Part shown: positions 33,107-44,562 of the stretch, piece by piece
Position numbering within the stretch: position 1 is the stretch's first letter
How the letters are laid out: every line of letters begins with the position of its first letter
Notes under the pieces: generated by a model
Told to the model about the DNA's origin: nothing
Databases searched by the model: none
The model's input: only the letters and a program-made list of their open reading frames with translations
From: Cryptomeria japonica
Lineage: Eukaryota; Streptophyta; Pinopsida; Cupressales; Cupressaceae
DNA length: 60,000 nucleotides
Reading direction: 5' to 3'
Assembly (NCBI RefSeq): GCF_030272615.1
Contig: NC_081407.1
Location: forward strand, 145,210,897 to 145,270,896
Program-made: the position numbers and the translations under genes

Positions 33107-33207
33107 TGGTGTCAAACTTAGAACCTGTTATGGTTATTGTCTTTTCAGTTTTTAGTTAATTGTTTTTTTGGCATACCTGATTGTTCAAAAAAAAAATATG
33201 AACCTGC

Positions 33208-35151
33208 ATGCATACGCGAAGAAGAGATGTTCTAGGTAGATTTCTACCCAGTCATCCTAATCATCCTGAAATTAATTCCCCAGATGTAAATCCTTTTGCT
33301 AAACTTTATCAAACCCCAAAGAATTTGAACCACCCTAAATCTGAATTTCGAGAAGGTAGACTTCAGTTCCTCTTTGGACCCCCACAAGAAGAATTTAATA
33401 TAGTAACTCCCCCCACCAGTCCAATGCAAGGAAACCCACCTTCTAGTGGAAATAATCCACCACCACCACCTTTGGACCCAACATTTGAGTTTCCCATCTC
33501 TAATCAACATGATAATGCTAATCTCAAGAACATTCTGGATTCTTCCCTCCCTAAATTATATGGAGTGGTGACATAGGATCCAGACACAATTCAGTTTGAG
33601 TTTGATGTTCTTTGTAGGAGTTTTGATTATACTACAGATGCCCATAGACTCAAAATATTTCCTCCCACCTTGAAAGAATCATCTTTAAGATGGTTTATGA
33701 GCTTGGGTAGTAGCACAATCAATACATGGGATGAGATGAAATGATTGTTTCTTGCAAAGTATAAAGATTATTGTAGAGGCACTGATCGTCATGGGGATGA
33801 TATTTTTAGAATGACACAGAAAGAAAATGAGAGTCTTGAAGATTATCTGGTTAGTGTCAAAAAGTCCAAGCATAGTACTCTAAATGAAGATTCCCTCAAG
33901 TTGATATTTTTTAGGGGAATCAGTGATGAATGCACTGATGCTTTGGATCTTATGGGAGGAGGTGACATTACACAGTCTACGTGGAATGAAATAGGATAAA
34001 TTTGTAAGAAGTATTCCAGATCTACTTCTAAAAAGAACGAGCGTTTCAAGCCAGGAGTGCCTTCATCAACATCTAGTACTAGAATTTCTAGAATGGAACT
34101 TAGCCATTTGTTGAAGGACTTTAAGGAGGACATCATAAACAATATGGCTACTCAGTTGGATACACTCTTAGCTAAGAAGAAGCATGAAGAAGCTGATGCA
34201 TTTCTTGTAGAATTTTGCCCTCATTGTAGATAGAGAAAAAAGGACTGTAGATGTAAAATGGTTGCAAATCTTGAGGTTCCTAACTTCACGTCAATACAAG
34301 GTGAGGATGAACAAGTTCTCTATGTTTCTCAAAGAAGGCCAAATTTCCAAAGATGAGGTATGCCTCCAGATCCACTTTCTTTTTCTGGTTATAGTGGAAA
34401 TTTTTATGTACCAAATAATCAATGGCAATCACCATATGCTCAAAATTTTGGTAATTATCCAAACTTGTATGGTTCTCAAGGCCAAGGGCAGAATTTTGCT
34501 AATCAAATACCACAGTGGCAGCAACCACAAGGAAATTGGTATCCACCTCAAGGCCAAGGGATCCAGTTTCAAGGGAATTGGCAACCTACTCCTCAATGGA
34601 GGGGGAGTCAACCATGGACTACCCAATCTTCTAGATATCAATAGCCTATTCAATAGCCACAACCACCTGCAATAATGCCTCCCCCTGCAACCACTGTTGT
34701 TCCACCTAAACCAACGCAGTTGCCCACTTAGCCAATGCTAAATCCTAATATTAAATCTCAGCAGCAACAACAAGCTTATTCAGTTGACTCTAATCAATAC
34801 CCAACCTATTCTCTATCTATAAGTGATATTCACCTCAGATCTGGGATAACTCTGCTTAATCCATCTCCTCTAGTTATCACTAAGGTGCAAGAAGAACAAG
34901 AAATATCTAATCCAATAGCCACAATACCTCAGAAGCAGAGATTACCACCATTTCCCCAGAGATTGCAAGAAAGGGTAGTTCTTACAGAACAGGAGCAAGG
35001 TTTTGATATTATAGATCAACTGAAACATGTATGTGTTAAAATTCCATTGTTGCCAGCAATAAAAGATGTTCCTATATATAGTAAGGCACTTAGGGAGGCA
35101 TGTCTAAAAAACATGGCAGGAAGAAGAAGGATCCGCCAACAGTGCATGTGA
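33208..35151 (+). pseudogene. Gag of Athila-like Ty3/gypsy element
   Basis: One + frame (33208, 33745, 34360 and 34735 share it) gives gag with several stops. It starts MHTRRRDVLGRFLPSHPNHP. The capsid part includes FPPTLKESSLRWFMSLGSST, INTWDEMK and ENESLEDYLVSVKKSK. A Cys-rich FCPHCR plus DCRCKMV segment is near 34210-34260, then a Gln/Pro-rich domain at 34360-34740. It ends with SDIHLRSGITL near 34825, the gag/protease junction phrase of this lineage. Stops at 33574, 34233, 34642, 34654 and 34729 are mostly TAG where Gln fits. Gag would form the particle shell. Confidence 0.75.
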
Positions 35152-35603
35152 TGGGTCAACTGGCAGATATTATGCTAGGAAAGGTTTCAATTCCTAAATA
35201 TTCTGATCCTAGTAGTCCTGTTGTGAATATAGTCATTAATGGCACCCAGATAAGGAATTTTTTAGTTGATTTAGGGGTAGCCATTAATGTGATGACAAGA
35301 GAAGCAATGTAGTATCTTGAAATCAATAGTCTCAGACCTACACCTACAATCCTACAGCTTGCTGACAGCTCTACAGTGCGACTTGATGGTATGATTGAAG
35401 ATGTGGTTGTTATTTTGGATTCCTGGGAATACCCTGCAAACTTTATGATTCTGTCTCCAAAGGCGATATTGGGAGGATATCTGGTGATTTTGGGAAGACC
35501 TTGGTTTGCCACGGCTGATGCATATATTGGATGTAGATTAGGGGATATGACTATTTTAGATGGGAACTCTACAAAAACATTAGCTTTGTATTCTCCTACT
35601 TAG
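35100..35603 (+). pseudogene. Aspartyl protease of the Athila-like element
   Basis: The frame shifts by one relative to gag near 35100. It reads VHVMGQLADIMLGKVSIPKY, then FLVDLGVAINVMTREAM with the D-L-G active-site form that Athila-like proteases use in place of D-T/S-G. After a TAG at 35310-35312 the flap side follows: LQLADSSTVRLDGMIEDVVV and LGGYLVILGRPWFATADAYI, the 'LGRPWL' end. It would release mature gag and pol products. Only one stop and the frameshift break it. Confidence 0.75.
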
Positions 35604-36110
35604 CCCCAGTTTGATCAACAACAAGTCGTTTGGCCTACTTTGGGAGAAGAATCTAAGGGAGTTGACTCTATTAATCACCTTATGATGATTAATCGAGGGC
35701 CATTCATGCAATTACATGATGAAGACTCAATTCTTTATAAAATTCTGACAAATGAGTTAAAACAAGAACAACAATTATAGGAGTTGGTACCAAATATTGC
35801 AAATTTAGATTTTCCTGCAGCCACTAATATATTGCATACTATGTTGTCGCAGGAAGTCTGTACTTATCATTTTTCTGATATATCCTAGATTGATCTTACT
35901 ATCAAAATAGAAGTTGATTTGAATAAATATTTGAATATCAATAATGATCTTGCAGATACGAAAAAAGTAGCACTCATGGACTTGATTAAATGTCATAAAC
36001 ATTCCTTTGCATGGGATTACAAGGACATGCATTGAATAGATCCAACAGTTTGTACCCACCGTATCTATATAAAAGAATAATGTTGCCCACTCAGACAACT
36101 ACAAAGAAGA
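35604..36110 (+). pseudogene. Protease-RT linker of gypsy pol, decayed
   Basis: No conserved enzyme motif is expected here. The + strand keeps the linker ending in a weak trace of HKHSFAWDYKDM near 35990-36030, the usual lead-in to gypsy RT. Stops and frame changes are frequent. Confidence 0.45.
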
Positions 36111-37320
36111 ATCAATCCTGCATTAAAAGAAATAGTTAAAGAAGAATTGTAGAAGTTGTTAAAGGCTGGGTTTATCTATCCTATCTCTGATAGCCAATGG
36201 GTATCACCTTTGGTAATAATTCCTAAGAAAGGAGGGAAATGGAGGGTATGTGTTGATTATAGAGCTTTGAACTTATCAACAAGAAAAGATCTTTTTCCAT
36301 TACCATTTGTGGATCAGGTATTAGACTCTGAGATACTTTTCATTTCTTGATGGATTCAGTGGTTACAATCAGATTCAGATAGCCCCAGAGGACAAGGAGA
36401 AGACCACATTTACTTGTCCTTGGGGAACATATGCATATTATATTCTTCCTTTTGGATTGTGTAATGCTCCAGCCACTTTTTAAAGAGCAATTATCAATAT
36501 ATTTTTTCAGATATTTCTCAAGACATCATAAAAATTTATATGGATGACTTTACAACTTATGGTTCTAAATTTGAAGAAGCATTAGGGAACCTGAAGAAAG
36601 TTTTGCAACAGTGTGAAGACTATAGTTTGTCATTAAATAGTGAGAAGTGCTTCATAATGATGCGGGAAGGAATAGTCCTTGGTCATCGTTTCTCTATAAA
36701 AGGAATACAGGTTGACCTAGCAAAAATTGGAGTCATTCAAAATATCAATGCACCGATAAAAGAAAAAGATGTTAGAAGTTTTCTTGGTCATGTTGGATAC
36801 TATAGAAGGTTTATCAAAGATTTCAGCAAAATTGCAAGTCCCTTATATTATCTACTTACCAAGGATATGGAATTTAAATGGACTTCTTCATGCAATGAAG
36901 CTTTCTTGAAGCTTAAGAACACTTTGACCCAAGCACTAGTTCTTAAAGGTCTGAATTGGTCTATACCATTTTAAATTCATACATATGCATCTGATTATGT
37001 AATAGGAGCAGTCTTAGGACAAAACATTGATAACTTGGAGAGTGCAATATATTATATTAGCAAGAACTTGCAGGGGCCTGAGTTAAATTACACAGTCACT
37101 GAAAAGGAAATGTTAGCAGTTATATATGCACTCAACAAATTCAGACACTATATAATAGGGTATCCCATATTTGTGTATACTGAGCTAATCTAGTATTACC
37201 AGTAGATTAGCTCGCTGGTTATTGTTGATGCAAGAATTTGATATCATAGTTATTGATAAACTAGGAAAGTCCAATGTGGTTGCAGATTATCTTTCAAGAG
37301 TTCAATTACAGGAAGATCCT
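36111..37320 (+). pseudogene. Reverse transcriptase and RNase H of the Athila-like element
   Basis: RT starts around 36111 and reads LLKAGFIYPISDSQWVSPLV, IIPKKGGKWRVCVDYRALNL and FPLPFVDQVLD. A frameshift near 36340 hides the middle. The original frame returns at 36535 with IYMDDFTTYGS, so the YMDD polymerase box is intact. Thumb and connection follow (FLGHVGYYRRFIKDFSKIAS, 36780-36840). RNase H is visible at 36976-37190 as TYASDYVIGAVLGQ and YTVTEKEMLAVIYALNKFRH. The end, QEFDIIVIDKLGKSNVVADYLSR, appears at 37228-37296 in the other frame. Two shifts and a few stops prevent expression. Confidence 0.8.
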
Positions 37321-37539
37321 ACAGCCATAGATGATGCTTTTCTAGATGAACATCTATTCCTTATACAAGCCCACACTCCCTGGTATGTTGATATTGCCAA
37401 CTATTTAGCTGTTTCTAAAATGCCACTTCATTTCTCTCCTAAGGAAAGAAGGTTGTTAGTGGAGAAAAGCTTTAATTTCTCATGGATTGATGATTGTTTC
37501 TTTTATACTGGACCTGAACAAGTCATGAGAAGATGTGTA

Positions 37540-38817
37540 AGAGATGATGAAACATATGATATCCTGCATGCATGTCATGATGAGCCATGTGGAGGACATT
37601 TTGCTGCTAAATGAACAACACTCAAAATACTGAATACAGGATACTATTGGCCCACATTATATAAGGATGCAGCACAGTATACAAGAAAATGTGATAGATG
37701 TCAGTGCATGGGGAGACCTACTAAATTTGATGAGCTGCCATTGTATCCACAAATATTGGTTGCACCGTTTGATAAATGGGGATTAGATTTTGTTGGCCCA
37801 ATTGATCCCCCTTCTAATAGCAAATCCTACATTTTAGTATGTACAAATTATGTAACTAAATGGGTGGAGGCTCACACCATGACACATGCAAGAGATAATA
37901 AAGTGGCTGAGTTCCTTTATGAGGAGATATTTACAAGATATGGAGTACCAAGGGAAATTGTATCAGACTAAGGCCCACAATTTACTTCAACATTGATTGC
38001 AGCCTTGGTCAATGAATACAATATAAGGCACAAAAAATCTACCCCATATCATCCACAAGATAATGGACAAGTGGAGGTTACAAATAGGGAGCTTGAGGCT
38101 ATTCTTACCAAGATAGTAGTTGTTCATAAAAAAGATTGGTCTCATAGACTTTCAAAAGTAATTTGGGCATACAGAACAACTTGGAAGACACCAATTGGTT
38201 TTACACCTTTTGAGATGGTGTATGAAAAAACATCAATAATGCCTATTGAGTTTGAGCATAAAATTCTGAGGACAACTTTGAGATTAAATATGACACTTTC
38301 TGAAGCACAAAAGGAATGTATTGAGTAATTGAATGTTTTGGATGAATGGAGAAAAATGGTTGTCCAGCAGACAGAACTGATACAAAATCATAGAGAAAAG
38401 TGGCATGATAAATACATCAAAGAGAAAAAGTTCAAAGCAGGTGACTGGGCAATATTGTATGACTCCAGATATAAAGATACTATGGGAAAGCTGCAAACCA
38501 GATTGCTAGGTCCATATGAGATAGAGGAAGTTTTCAACAATGGAGTTGTTTGTTTGACCACAATTGACCCGGTTCGGTTCAAGGTTTTAGAAAATGGTCA
38601 CAGATTGCGTCTTTATCATAAGTCAGCCAGCAAAGACGAGTTCCTGCAGCAATTTGCTAAAAAGGATCAAACACAAGTTCTTGCAGAAACTAATCAAGTT
38701 CCTGCAACCACTGATCAAGTTCCTGCAGCCACTGATCAAGTTCCTTCTACAATTGAGCAAAGTATTGGAGGTAAGGTTCCTGCAGCCACTGCAGTGAACA
38801 TGCTTGCCACTTCATAA
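37540..38817 (+). pseudogene. Integrase of the Athila-like element and pol C terminus
   Basis: The + frame gives the zinc domain (ILHACHDEPCGGHFAAK, then GYYWPTL and RKCDRCQCMGR), the core (FDKWGLDFVGPIDPPSNSKS with the first Asp; EIVSD plus a TAA then GPQFTS with the second; PYHPQDNGQVEVTNRELEAI with the Glu) and the C-terminal domain (KFKAGDWAILYDSRYKDTMG, LQTRLLGPYEIEEVF). Stops are TGA at 37612, TAA at 37969 and TAA at 38326. The tail after the domain holds QVPATTDQVPAATDQVP repeats, and pol stops at 38815-38817. All three catalytic acids survive in the reading. Confidence 0.85.
38685..38760 (+). repeat. 30-bp in-frame tandem repeat at the pol C terminus
   Basis: ACTGATCAAGTTCCTGCAGC-type units repeat about two and a half times, giving (A/T)(A/T)TDQVP in the protein. 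The same CCTGCAGCCACT word recurs at 38778. Confidence 0.75.
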
Positions 38818-39317
38818 TTCTCCTCACGTCATTTCATAAAAATATTTCCATGTCTTATGGAAATATTATTCTCCATAAATAAAATTTTCCATCCACGTCA
38901 TCACATCTCATTTCTTTATCTATCATTTCATTTCATTTCGCCATTGTTTTCATGCGACTATAGGTATGTACATATTTTATTTTATTTTAATTAGGCATTT
39001 ATGATTTCATTATGATTATTGTCTTTGCTAAATTTGCGTACACTTCCCTAAATCCTTTCAGCCTATGTGGACATGTGCCAAAGTAAGTTTGGGGGGGTGT
39101 TTTATGGTTCAGTTTCCAAAATTAGTAATTACTCATCCTTTTTGGTACCTTGATTTGATTGCTTGCCATCATTTCTAAGATATTCTTTGGCATAAGAAAG
39201 TAATGAACTCTGCCGACAAATTTGGAAATAGGTAAGGAAGTTTCAATTTTCAGTCTGTAGAATATTTTGGTTCTTCGTTTCTCAGCTGCAGAGTTTGCTA
39301 TATTAACAAATTAAGAA
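38818..39317 (+). other. Spacer between pol and the accessory ORF, with G-rich purine tract
   Basis: The 500 bases are non-coding. At 39081-39098 the sequence AAGTAAGTTTGGGGGGGTG is a polypurine-like tract. Such a tract between pol and the 3' ORF is usual in Athila-type elements and may be a second plus-strand primer site. Confidence 0.5.
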
Positions 39318-40894
39318 ATGGGTGGAGATCCAATCTGCCATGAACCAACAGTCCATGATGCGTTGCTACAAGATGCTCTTTGTGAGCATTATTTCAGGCA
39401 GCATGGTTGGATTGTCTACTTTCTAAAAATAAGGGATTATAATGAAGAAATTGTCTTAGAGTTTATGCATTCATTCAATGAAGGAGAGGCTATTGTTAAA
39501 GGATTAAGGGTCATTGCTACAAAGCAACGGATAGCTGAAGTTACAGGGTTGCCGCAGGAAGGAGAATTGTTTCCAAAATCAAAAGACGCTAGAAGCGTCA
39601 GAGCAGAGTTTACACTTCCCAAAGATGGACCTCTAACAGTGGACAAGCAAGGAACCAGGAGGGTTTCCCTTGCAGCAGAGTGGCCCCAGGTGGCTTTATA
39701 TGTAATGACGTACATTACTTGCGAAGGGAGGTATTCAAATTTACATTCGCCCCATTTCAAATTGCTTAGTCATTTATGGCATGGTCAGAGAGTGAATGTT
39801 CCTAATTTTCTATACCACCTCATTTCCATAGGTGCCAAAGAAACACAGAAGAATGGAAATCATTTTGTCAGCCATCACGGTCTGATTAAATTGTTGGTAG
39901 AACATTCTCTTAGGGATGTTTCACAGATGGAATGGGGGGTATTTGAAGACATATTGTAATTTAGGGTTGAAGATGCTCCCGTTGCAGATGAGCCAACAAC
40001 TGAAAAAGAAAATATTGAAGAACCCTCTTCTCCTATAGTTTCTGCAGAGAATGAATCTACTACCGCTGAAGGAGTTGTTACTGTTATGGAGAAAGAGACA
40101 GTTGAGACAAACATTGAGTAGTCCTCCACTTCTTTTCAAAAAGAAGTGGTATCTTCTAAAAGAAAAAGGAAAGAATTGGAAATAATTGATGTAGATGATG
40201 AACCTATGGTTTAGCCGCAAGCAACTTAAGTTTCTCCTGCAGCCAAGAGGTGTAGGTTGAAAAGAAATACTCATGTAGCAAATCCACTGGTAGAAACCAT
40301 TCCTACAACCACTCCAAAGGTTTATGTGAGAAGGACTCGGAGAAAAACCCAGAAAGCCCGTCCAGCAGGTGATCTAGTAGAGGTAATTTTAGTGGAAGCA
40401 TCAGAAGAAGGGAGCCCTACACATGTTGAAACTCAGAAGGAAGATGATGTTGATAGACTCTCAAATCTGGCATATGTGGTAGAGTAGCTTGAGGAACCTG
40501 TTGAAGAGATTCCACGGCCTAAGGTAGCAGTTATTAGACCTCCATCATCCCTAAGTAGTTTATCTATTGCGTTAACATTTTATAGGCAATGGGAAATAGA
40601 GAGGGCTAGATTACAGGGGATTATTGACAAGCAACAAAGGGAAATTGAAAAGAGGGATAATAAAATTGAAGAATCAGAGGCTAAAGTTGATACAATCACT
40701 AGTATGGTCCCTGAATTGATGCAATGTAGGGCACCGCCAAGAGTTTATACTCTGAATTTAAGGGAGCAGTATTTAAATTTCAAATTGAACTGCATTGTTA
40801 GGGACCTTAGCCCCTCTTTAGAAATCCCTGAGGAATTTTATGATGCTTACCAGACTTCCCCAGTAGCTATGAAAAAATTATTGTGTGAACTTTA
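39318..40894 (+). pseudogene. Accessory ORF 3' of gypsy pol, truncated by copia insertion
   Basis: One uninterrupted reading phase runs from ATG at 39318 to 40894 (about 526 codons). Its only breaks are five stops: TAA 39957, TAG 40119, TAG 40212, TAA 40227 and TAG 40485. All fit Gln codons changed by C-to-T. The N-terminal 213 residues start MGGDPICHEPTVHDALLQDA and contain EIVLEFMHSFNEGE, VIATKQRIAEVTGLPQEGEL, LSHLWHGQRVNVPNFLYHLI and HGLIKLLVEHSLRD. This pattern resembles the plant transposon protein family found as extra ORFs in gypsy elements. A basic, Thr/Glu-rich middle (KRKRKELEI, VYVRRTRRKTQKA) and a coiled-coil-like segment near 40590-40690 (IERARLQGIIDKQQREIEKR) follow. It is cut at CELY by the copia LTR. 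Function is unknown; it is env-position but shows no signal peptide or membrane segment. Confidence 0.65.
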
Positions 40895-42367
40895 TGTTGG
40901 CATTACAATAAGTTTGTTGGAGATTGATGATATAATTGATAAAGGATGATTATTGTCTTAATAATATTATTTTGTCATTGATGTCAAGCAATTGATTTTC
41001 TGATTCAGTATGATATTGCCATATCTTAAAGAGTATGTTTTGATGAGTATAAAGATGTCAGTAAGTGACACAGAAAGAATGTGAAAATGAAGGGGAGTAA
41101 TAAGTTATTCAATGGGCAACTATTACTGAGTTAGACAGTGATGAGATTATGCTATTTTGATTATTTTGATAGCCTATATATGTGTATTCAAAGACTAAAT
41201 AAGAAGGAGAAAAGATTTCATGCAACAGAATGAGTAAAGGTTTGATACTATTTTATTTTACCGAGCAAGGAGCTAGTTGGTAAACACCAAGGTTATCAGT
41301 GTTGGTTAAAGAAGAAAGAAGTTACCGAGTAAAGTTTAGTATTTACCGAGTATCAACCGAGCAATAACATAATGCATTGGATGAATAAATACATTATTAA
41401 ATGAAGGATGCCAATGAGCTGGAGATTTATAGAAGATTGGAATGTCATGCAAGAAGTTTGTTAAGGATCAACGGCAATGAAAATTCAAGAGTTATATCTA
41501 CAGCACAGATTGAACGGTCAAAACCGAGCACAAGTACCAAGGAAGGTGTACAAGTTTCAAGGCAAGATAAAATGTTTTTTAGTTCAAAGGATTCAATGAA
41601 CGTAGTCAAGTTTGAAGATCTGATGGCTAAGATTAATCATGGGAAATGTGATTAAGGAGATTAAGCGGTTAGGAATTGCTTATAAATAAAGAAAAGTTGA
41701 TGAACAATGTATGCGGGCAAATAAAAGAGCAGTGATACTACAGAGGTGATTACCGAGTACAGAAGATTGAAGATCTGATTGAAGAACAGATTGAGAAGCC
41801 CAGCAAGGAGGAAGATAAGTCTTATGACTAGATTATTTTGAGCACATAGAGTCTGCTTTAACATTTCAGATGTGAAGTTGCGGATATATTTTATTATTGT
41901 TATTTATTTTTGTAAGTGACAGGAAATCTCTTAACCGAGTGGACCTAACAGTCTTATTTGTAAATCATCTAGCAAGGTAACATTCTAATTGAGTGTTTGA
42001 AATCCTTTAACAAGGTCACTTCTAACAAAGTGCAAGATTCTGATAGATCTGAGGGAAATCCCTTGACCGGGTCACATCTAGCAATGTGTTTATGTAATCT
42101 TTAATAGGATTGGCTTTTAACCAAGCATACTCTAGAAGAGTATATTTTCTTAGTGGGTCCGAAATCCCACAGTGGTTTTTCCCTATTTGGATTTCCATGT
42201 TAAATCTGGTGTTAAATGTGTTTTGTTGTTTCAATTTTATCAGTTTATAAGTTTGAATAATTTACAGTCATAGTTGCATATCAAGTAAGTTCTACCGAGG
42301 TTGAATCTGATGAATATTTTGAATTGTGATTTTATTTGATTCACTCCCCCCTCTCATCTAACTAACA
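40895..42367 (+). repeat. 5' LTR of the + copia copy (1473 bp)
   Basis: It starts TGTTGGCATTACAAT and ends CTAACTAACA, two bases before the primer site. It aligns in reverse complement with 48803-50277 along its length. ACCGAG words recur throughout. Confidence 0.8.
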
Positions 42368-42369
42368 AT

Positions 42370-42381
42370 TGGTATCAGAGC
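42370..42381 (+). other. Primer binding site, tRNA-Met type
   Basis: TGGTATCAGAGC is the exact standard copia primer site. It lies two bases after the LTR end. Confidence 0.9.
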
Positions 42382-42431
42382 AAGAACTCCAAAAGAAAAT
42401 TTTAAAGGAACTTGAGGCAAGATCCGAAGAT

Positions 42432-44560
42432 GTATAAAAGGGATGCACCAAAGTTGAACAAGTTAAGCTTCACCACATGGCGGAAAAGGATGAAGCTGCA
42501 CTTATCAGGAATTGGAGAATATGCAACATATTATCTAGAAAATGATTACACTGCACCTAGCACCTACCCTATGACAATGGAAGAGATAAAGGCAAAGCAA
42601 GAACATATTCAAGAAATGATTGAAATAACATCAGCATTGACCGACTCAGAGTTTAATGATCTAGAAGGTTGTAATGATGCCAAAGCTATGTGGAATAAGC
42701 TTATATCTATGTATGGTGGTGATGAACATGTTCAAAGAGAAAAAGTAGACAGCCTAAGAGGACAACTTGAATCCATGAGAATGAATGAAGGTGAGAACAT
42801 AATCCAATACAGTACAAGGTTAAAGGAAACTGTCAATCAAATCAAAGGAGCAGGAGGAACTATTGAAGAAAAGGATGTAACAAGTAAATTGTTGAGAACA
42901 CTTCTACCTTCTTATGTCATTTGAGTCTCTGCAATTAATGAATTAAGGTTTGTACCAAACATGCCAGTCTCTTTAGATGCTACTATCGGTAAGCTACATG
43001 CTTTTGAGTTGAGTAATTTTGATAACAGTGGGTCTTAGGTTAACAAAGTTGAATCTGCATTCACTTTTTTTCATCTTGATGAATCTAATGATTACAATGA
43101 TAGAATGTATAAGTATGCTGAAGGAAATCACTGTGGAGCAAGTGAGAGATTTTGCAAAAACATGGAAGAAGTACACAAACTATATGAGGAAATCAGAAAG
43201 CAAGAAGAGTTTGAAGCATTATTGGTCAAAAGGTTACCGAGAGGCAAAGGTAAGTATAAAGGAAAGTTACCTTTGAAATGTTTTAACTGTGATAAAGTTG
43301 GACATATGGCTTCAAACTATCCTGACAAAGAATCTAGTGAAAAGAGAGAATACCGAGATGACAGACAGAAAGACAACCAATACAGAGGGCACCGAGACTT
43401 GAGAAGGAGAGATAGAAAGACATGCCTAGTAGGTGATGAGGAATCCAATGATGATAAATCTGATGGGACCGAGACAAAGGAAGTTGTATATGTGGCTATC
43501 AAAGATGGATCAAATGAAGAAAGGTATGAAGAAAAAGCCTTAATATCACACATAAATAATAATGATTCTTGGATCATAGATAGTGGATGCTCACATCACA
43601 TGATAGGTGATAAACACAAGTTTGTTAAATTAGAAGATTATGATGGAGGTTATGTAAGATTTGGTAATGATGCACCATGTCCTGTGAAAGGTAAAGGATC
43701 TATCACACTTCTTGACAATGCTAAATGTGATGATATATATTGGGTTGAAGGTCTGAAATACAATTTGTTGAGTGTAGCATAGCTAAACAATACAGGATAC
43801 CGAATAGAATTTCAGAAAGGAATTGTCAAAGCTCATGACAAACATGGAAAGTTGGCTGCTACCGGGCCTCAAACAAGAGGTAATACATTTCATCTTGACT
43901 CAACTCAGAACAATTGTCTGTATGCAAAAATAGAAGATACCTGGTTATGGCATAAAAAGTTATGTAAATTTTGATAACCTGATCAAAATAAGTAAGAAGC
44001 ACCGAGTAAGAGGTCTACCGAGCTTGGAAAAACCTGAGAATGCAATATGTCGAGGATGCCAGATGGGTAAGATGACAAAATCAAGCTTTACAAGTAAGTC
44101 TTACACTTCTAAAAAAAATTTAGATCTTGTACACACTGATCTTTGTGGTCCTATGAAAGTTCAAAGTTATTATGGTGATAAATACTTCATATTATTTGTG
44201 GATGATTACTCAAGGATGATATCAGTTATGTTTTTAAAAGAGAAATCAGAAGCCTTTCAAATGTTCAAATGGTATAAGGCAAGAGTTGAAAATGAAATAG
44301 GAAGACAGTTGAAATGTCTAAGATCTGATAGAGGAAGAGAGTTCATTTCAGATGAATTTAACTTATTCTACAATGATCATGGTATAAAGAGAGAAGTGTC
44401 TGCACCGAGAACATCACAACAAAATGGGATAGCTGAAAGAAGAAATAGATCAATTGTAGATTGTGCCAGAACCTTGATGATAGAAAAGAGAGTACCTCAA
44501 ATATTTTGGAGAGAAGCAATAAGCACTGCAGTTTACACCCTGAACCGAGTACACCCTGAA
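42432..44560 (+). pseudogene. Copia gag-pol, + copy, truncated within integrase
   Basis: Gag starts at MYKRDAPKLNKLSFTTWRKR (42432) and contains LTDSEFNDLEGCNDAKAMWN and YGGDEHVQREKVDSLRGQLE. A TGA at 42922 and a TAG at 43036 interrupt it. The zinc knuckle near 43280-43320 is CFNCDKVGHMASNY, with the last Cys changed to Tyr; the other copy keeps Cys. Protease has SWIIDSGCSHHMIGD (43567). A TAG at 43780 and a frame change near 43960 follow. Integrase has ICRGCQMGKM, LVHTDLCGPMKV, CLRSDRGREFIS and QQNGIAERRNRS, so all catalytic acids are present. The copy ends after VYTLNRV, where it meets the opposite copy. RT and RNase H are absent. Confidence 0.85.
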
Positions 44561-44562
44561 CC
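44534..44562. repeat. 13-bp direct repeat at the fold-back junction
   Basis: TACACCCTGAACC occurs at 44534-44546 and at 44550-44562. The first copy belongs to the + integrase. The second spans the switch into the end of the reverse-strand RNase H/3' region. This could be the microhomology used in the joining. Confidence 0.65.

Noticed and set aside
40704-40949. Open frame of 81 codons as a small gene
   Set aside because: It is the end of the gypsy accessory ORF running by chance into the copia LTR at 40895.
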